NCBI GenBank assembly: GCA_018812465.1
Contig: JAHJCS010000099.1
Coordinates: 1 to 9,045 of the forward strand
Origin: Nanobdellota archaeon
Lineage (GTDB): Archaea > Nanobdellota > Nanobdellia > Woesearchaeales > UBA12501
DNA: 9,045 nucleotides
Direction: 5' to 3'
A program made the translations under genes and the position numbers. The stretch's first letter is position 1. The number at the start of each line of letters is the position of its first letter. The notes below the pieces were generated by a model. That model had not been told where the DNA came from. It was given only the letters and a program-made list of their open reading frames with translations, and made no database searches. This document shows positions 5,018-9,045 of the stretch, piece after piece.

Positions 5018-6883
5018 CTATTTCTTTTCTGGCTGGCTAGTGTCTGGTTTTTCCATTCCATAATCATGGATTATGTTCAGGAATCTCTGAGAATCAAGGA
5101 TTGAGACATATTCAGTACCCTGTTCTGAAGCATCCTTTGCATGACTCCTGAATGTTCCCCCGTCTTTTAATGTAGAACCAAGCACATATATCTGGATATT
5201 CTTTGCTTTCATGGTCTGGCTGGATCTCATCTCATCCATCAGGAATTCTATGATATCTGCTCTTGTATATCCTTCTCCAGAATAATTATAACCTATGAAT
5301 ATCACCTGCGGTGGCTCATCAGAGTTGATATGCTTGTCGTACAGGTCACCAAAATCAGATGTATAATGCAGTTGGCATGAAGTATTCTTGAGATGTGTCG
5401 CTAAAGATGAGTATGCTTTCTGGTCATTGTCAAGGACAACTATCTTCATATCCTTTGCGTCGCTAAGCATGTCATCAATCACAGAATCATCTCTTACACC
5501 ATACTTGATTCCTGCTAGCAGGCTGATTATCTCAATCTCTTCAGGTGTGTAGACATTGTCTGAAAAAGCGAACTTGACCAGTTCAGCAAGGTTCTCGATT
5601 GTATCCAATGTTGACTGCCTTGCATAATCACTTTCACTCTTCAGTTTCTTAAGCTTGAGCCTGCTTCTCTCCTCTTCCCTGAAAGCTTTCTTGCCCAGCC
5701 TTTTCCTCTGGATATAATCATCAACAGCATTAACTGAGAAGCATAGCTTGTCTGTCTCAAACTCAAATCCTGCAGTCTCGCCCTGCAGGCCCTGCATTAT
5801 AGTCTTGGCAAGGATATCTATCTGGTCATTGTCATATCCAAATATGTCCCTTGCGACATGGCATCCTACATCCACATCAGCTCTCATCAGATAAGAGATG
5901 TACATCTGGCCTTTTCTTGAATTCTTTGAGAGAGTCCTGTGCCTTGCTTCCTCTTTTCCAAATCCATCTCCATCAGGGATATCTCTCTGTTGATAGAATT
6001 CTTTGAGTTCTTTGTAATGCTTTGCAATAGACTTGAGATCCAAAGCAGTGATATCATACAATTCCAGAGCAGCTTTTACAGCAAGCTCTTTTTTTCTGTC
6101 ATAATTCTGATACTGCCTTGGGAAGTCAATTGAATCAAGGAATGCAAGTGCCTTGCCCCAGAGAGGGTTTGGGCTGAACTGATGCTTCCACTTATTAAGA
6201 TTATTATATATCCTTGCATAATATTCTCCAGTCTGCCTTAATTTCTCTGACTTTGCAGGTGACTGCTCCTCTTTTGCTTTCTTGGCAAAATTTAGAGCAA
6301 GAACCCTGTTCTCTGTTATGATCTTATCGACTATCTCATTGACATAATCTCTTGAGCATTTGTTTGGAAAGCTTAGTTTATCTGCAGCAAGAACCTTTTG
6401 GATCTGCAGAAGATCCTGGACTGCCTGTCTTTCTTCATCAAGTTCCACTTCGGTCAGATCTCTTTGCGTCTCAAGATCATAGAATTGCTCTCTGACCTCA
6501 TTGATTATCAAGTCAATCATCTTCCTCTTTCTTTCTGCTGATGTCTCCTCTTCTTGGTTCAGCTTATGCTTTCCATTGATCACATGATCTACTACAATCT
6601 CATGCAATTGCTTATAGAACATCATTAATACAAGGCCTTCATCTCCATAATCATCTTTGAAAGCTTCTCTTATGATCGCATATTCATCAACATTGAATTT
6701 AGAATCAAGACCCAGCTCTTCATGACCTTCTAGAGCAATACTTGTTGCTAATCTCATAGTGGCATAATCTACTGCTTTGTCTGTATCTGGGGTAGAGAGC
6801 GAGAAATCACTTTTTTCAAGATCCCCTAGTAATCCTACAATTCCATCATCCAGGAAATGTTCAAATCCATTGTCGTCTGCCAT
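5018..6883 (-). CDS. Unrecognised helical protein with a C-terminal pseudo-receiver domain, 621 aa
   Basis: I recognise no family over the full length. There is no signal peptide or membrane helix, so it is probably cytoplasmic. Residues 1-430 are mainly helical and highly charged, with coiled-coil-like stretches at about 113-165 and 395-425. Residues 438-472 (SDNVYTPEEIEIISLLAG, then a helix) resemble a TerB-like helical pair. Residues 479-605 fit a response-regulator receiver fold: strand KIVVLDND with acidic D485/D487, strand around 503-509, strand QVIFIGYNY (526-534), strand IQIYVLGST (563-571), and a final EYVSILD-helix. At the phosphoacceptor position (near 531) there is Gly rather than Asp, and the usual Lys before the last helix is Ile, so phosphorylation is unlikely. 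The tail is polar (PDTSQPEKK). The ATG at 6881-6883 lies 25 bases from a TATA box, implying a leaderless transcript. It follows a second large unknown gene on the same strand after 120 bases and converges on yvcK with a 27-base gap. Confidence 0.8.
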   Translation of the reverse strand: MADDNGFEHFLDDGIVGLLGDLEKSDFSLSTPDTDKAVDYATMRLATSIALEGHEELGLDSKFNVDEYAIIREAFKDDYGDEGLVLMMFYKQLHEIVVDHVINGKHKLNQEEETSAERKRKMIDLIINEVREQFYDLETQRDLTEVELDEERQAVQDLLQIQKVLAADKLSFPNKCSRDYVNEIVDKIITENRVLALNFAKKAKEEQSPAKSEKLRQTGEYYARIYNNLNKWKHQFSPNPLWGKALAFLDSIDFPRQYQNYDRKKELAVKAALELYDITALDLKSIAKHYKELKEFYQQRDIPDGDGFGKEEARHRTLSKNSRKGQMYISYLMRADVDVGCHVARDIFGYDNDQIDILAKTIMQGLQGETAGFEFETDKLCFSVNAVDDYIQRKRLGKKAFREEERSRLKLKKLKSESDYARQSTLDTIENLAELVKFAFSDNVYTPEEIEIISLLAGIKYGVRDDSVIDDMLSDAKDMKIVVLDNDQKAYSSLATHLKNTSCQLHYTSDFGDLYDKHINSDEPPQVIFIGYNYSGEGYTRADIIEFLMDEMRSSQTMKAKNIQIYVLGSTLKDGGTFRSHAKDASEQGTEYVSILDSQRFLNIIHDYGMEKPDTSQPEKK

Positions 6884-6907
6884 CTTATCCTGTTTTATGC
6901 TTTTATA

Positions 6908-6916
6908 TTATATAAA
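6908..6916 (-). promoter_or_regulatory. TATA box for the 621-residue protein gene
   Basis: Read on the minus strand this is TTTATATAA, centred 29 bases upstream of the ATG at 6883. At the usual archaeal distance transcription would begin within a few bases of the start codon, so the mRNA is probably leaderless. It shows that this gene can be transcribed separately from the one upstream. Confidence 0.55.
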
Positions 6917-7003
6917 TCTTTCGTTTATTTACTATTATTTAGTGGTGCTTTTAGGATATACTTTTTTAATTATTTTCATATACAGAATAGGTTAAAACTT
7001 ATA
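6917..7003. other. A/T-rich spacer between the two minus-strand genes
   Basis: This part of the 120-base gap is very A/T-rich. On the minus strand the T-run across the end of the upstream gene (7007-7013) and further T-rich pieces after its stop could act as an archaeal terminator. No gene or clear fold is visible. Confidence 0.35.
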
Positions 7004-9045
7004 TTAAAAAAAGTCACTTCCGTCTAATTTGATCCCATCATCTCCATCTGATCCACTGCCTCCATTGCTGTTATCAGGAAACTTTTCTCTGATCTCAGCA
7101 TTAGCCTGATCAAGTATATATTGAGCATGTTCTTTTGGATCATACCTGCCATTATTCCTTTTACGGAAGCTGGCTGAGGTCTCTCTTACAAGATAATGCG
7201 CAATCACATGGAATTTGTTCTTCCAATCTGCATCTTCTTGAGGACAATCATTATTCAATGGAGATTCCTTGATTTGAGCCAGTCTTGTCTCAAAGATTAT
7301 TGAGTCATACTGGTCAAGATGTTCTTTTGTCTGAATAACAGTCATTATCTCATCCAATCCAGGCAGATTTCCGAATAATCTACCTCTGTCCATCACAGCA
7401 AGATCATTGACTGCATTATATGCCTCGGTCATCATCATATGTTCACTCATTCTTACTGATAGGTCTGTTTTATCTCTTGCTTCTACTGACATTATAGCGC
7501 CTTTAGGGAGTTCTATAGGCATGCCATTCTGGGACCTATACTCAGTTATGATATGAGACAATAAACTTTGTTTTCCTTCATCAAGTTTTCTATTGATCTC
7601 TAATAGGAAAGTTCCTTTGACTTTCTCACCTAGATTCTTGTTAAAATGCAGGTACATATAATCCAATAGATTCTGGGTTATATTGATATTTGATTGTTCA
7701 GATCCTGGACCTACTCTGTATCCATAGAATATGAAATCAGCCAATGAGTCAAGGAATCTGTCAATATGAACTTTTTCTTCTGGATTCAATTCTCCGATAA
7801 TGCCACATGACTGCACAATCTTTGCTTCTTCATAAGCTGCCAATGATTTAGGAAGAATTTTTAATTCAGTCAATGCTTTTGTAGCAAGCTTTACTTCATA
7901 CTGCTCTGCAAGTGTGTATGCCCCATCTTTTGCATATTCACTTGCCATCTGAGCAAACATCCTATGGTAAACTGCCCTTGAGGGATCAGTTGCAAGTGCA
8001 TGTATCTTCAGTCTTTTGAGTCTTGATTTGTTAATGTCTGGATTCACAGTCGCAAGATTGCTCAATACTTTCTTTTCTTCATTATCAATTGTACCATCAT
8101 TATGCTGCAATTCCATAAAAGTACGATATAATTCTACATTCTTTGGTGTAGTAACTCTCATGATAGACAATACTCCTCCGCCGACCTTTTGATTCACTTC
8201 TTTTAGAAGTGCATCCATATCCATTGAAGAATATTCTTCATCTTTAGTCCTGAATCTATCATAATTGCCTAATTTAACTTTATTTAATTCCTTTTCTAAT
8301 CTAGTTTGATTAACATTTTCATCTACAACAACAAAGAAGTTCTCCATAGGATTCATATGCTCAAGATATAATCTGATATCATCATTGAACTCTCTGGCAA
8401 TTCCTTCAAGTTTTTTATCAGGATGGTTATTTGTTTTTCTATTGATGACTGCTAATTTCTTCTGGTTATCTCTGAATCCTTTAGGTTTTTTATCATGATT
8501 AGAATATCTGTGAACATCATTGATGAAACTTACAGCTCTTCTAATATCATTTTGATCATAATTCTTATTCTCTAAAGTAGATTTAACCTCTTTAAAGACA
8601 TCTATACTTGGTTTATTATCTCCACTTTGCGAATATGCAATAGCAAAACCAAGCAATTCAGCAGGCATATTCCGAGTATCTAAATAATTAACCGATCTAT
8701 AAGATGTACCTAGATTTATAGATGCATTCGCATCTCTGATTGATTTGTAGTCTTCAGCAACATGAAATGCCTGCTCTTTTGAGAAACCAAACCATGACAT
8801 AAGCTGATTCTTGACATCATTGATAAAAAAGTCAGATTTTGGGAATTCATAATGCCCCAACATGAGTAATGCAGCTTGTCCCATCTGCCTGTAATTAGTC
8901 TCATTTATTGGATTACCCAGAAATGTATTCATAACAAACTTCATTTCATCTGAATTGAACATCAATTCGGTCTCTAAAGCAGAAGGTGGATCATACTTTG
9001 TATCACCATTCATAGCATCAAGATAGCTATAAGTTCCATTCCTTG
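7004..9045 (-). CDS. Unrecognised large helical protein, 5' end beyond the window
   Basis: The frame is open from the window edge (reading ..NGTYSYLDA before the first ATG at 9013) to a TAA at 7004-7006, so at least 679 codons are present. The ATG at 9013 is probably internal, because nothing upstream stops the frame and no TATA box can be placed. No signal peptide or membrane segment is visible. The protein is mainly helical and rich in Asn, Asp, Lys and Glu. Counting from that Met, residues 226-290 (FFVVVDENVNQTRLEKEL, later GVLSIMRVTTP) may be a degenerate receiver-like alpha/beta unit. Residues 298-335 (HNDGTIDNEEKKVLSNLATV) and 402-424 (GELNPEEKVHIDRFLDSL) look like TerB-like helical repeats. 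The tail (648-669) is a Gly/Ser/Asp stretch ending DGSDFF. The same ingredients, receiver-like plus TerB-like in a helical frame, occur in the 621-residue neighbour, suggesting shared origin or joint action. Its 5' half is noticeably more A/T-rich than the rest of the window. Confidence 0.78.
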   Translation of the reverse strand, partial: RNGTYSYLDAMNGDTKYDPPSALETELMFNSDEMKFVMNTFLGNPINETNYRQMGQAALLMLGHYEFPKSDFFINDVKNQLMSWFGFSKEQAFHVAEDYKSIRDANASINLGTSYRSVNYLDTRNMPAELLGFAIAYSQSGDNKPSIDVFKEVKSTLENKNYDQNDIRRAVSFINDVHRYSNHDKKPKGFRDNQKKLAVINRKTNNHPDKKLEGIAREFNDDIRLYLEHMNPMENFFVVVDENVNQTRLEKELNKVKLGNYDRFRTKDEEYSSMDMDALLKEVNQKVGGGVLSIMRVTTPKNVELYRTFMELQHNDGTIDNEEKKVLSNLATVNPDINKSRLKRLKIHALATDPSRAVYHRMFAQMASEYAKDGAYTLAEQYEVKLATKALTELKILPKSLAAYEEAKIVQSCGIIGELNPEEKVHIDRFLDSLADFIFYGYRVGPGSEQSNINITQNLLDYMYLHFNKNLGEKVKGTFLLEINRKLDEGKQSLLSHIITEYRSQNGMPIELPKGAIMSVEARDKTDLSVRMSEHMMMTEAYNAVNDLAVMDRGRLFGNLPGLDEIMTVIQTKEHLDQYDSIIFETRLAQIKESPLNNDCPQEDADWKNKFHVIAHYLVRETSASFRKRNNGRYDPKEHAQYILDQANAEIREKFPDNSNGGSGSDGDDGIKLDGSDFF

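Noticed and set aside
5018..6883. A functional two-component response regulator
   Set aside because: The phosphoacceptor Asp and switch Lys are missing, there is no DNA-binding output domain, and no histidine kinase is nearby.

Overview
The window looks archaeal, most likely from a DPANN lineage of the Woesearchaeota/Pacearchaeota type. The supporting signs are an archaeal-type uL16 (L10e), TATA-box promoters about 25-30 bases ahead of transcripts with almost no leader, a tRNA that appears to carry an intron, and large surface proteins built from low-complexity and Cys-rich modules. The phylum is an inference from gene content and style. No rRNA or other phylogenetic marker beyond uL16 is present.

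Left part (1-2591, plus strand): a probable operon for the cell envelope. It holds the 3' part of a secreted Cys-rich repeat protein (DUF4215/Myxococcus-type repeats, then a PKD/Ig-like domain). Two bases later comes a signal-peptide protein with a MopE-like Ca/metal-binding motif, a Gly/Ser linker, a charged stalk and a C-terminal membrane anchor. A small 100-residue protein of unknown function follows, with a good Shine-Dalgarno site overlapping the preceding stop.

Middle (2592-3185): a TATA box and a tRNA-Val(GAC) gene with an insertion of about 33 bases in the D-loop and a C instead of the universal U33. Next come two consecutive, strongly folded elements (about 2807-2913 and 2923-3053) in a stretch of about 430 bases without a protein gene. 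Both have the same layout: a long closing stem, an A/T-rich hairpin, then a small hairpin with a GTA triloop. This is the least explained piece of the window.

Centre (3186-4990, plus strand): uL16 overlaps by ATGA with a membrane-anchored YvcK-family (CofD-like) protein whose N-terminus resembles bacterial YvcK.

Right part (5018-9045, minus strand): two long soluble proteins without a recognised family. The downstream one (621 aa) ends in a response-regulator-like domain that lacks the phosphoacceptor Asp and the conserved Lys. The upstream one (at least 679 aa, cut by the window edge) is mostly helical, with TerB-like helical stretches, a possible receiver-like segment and an acidic tail ending in two Phe. 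They face the uL16-yvcK operon convergently, are similar in build, and may work together. That pair is the best candidate here for an undescribed system, but its function cannot be read from the sequence.
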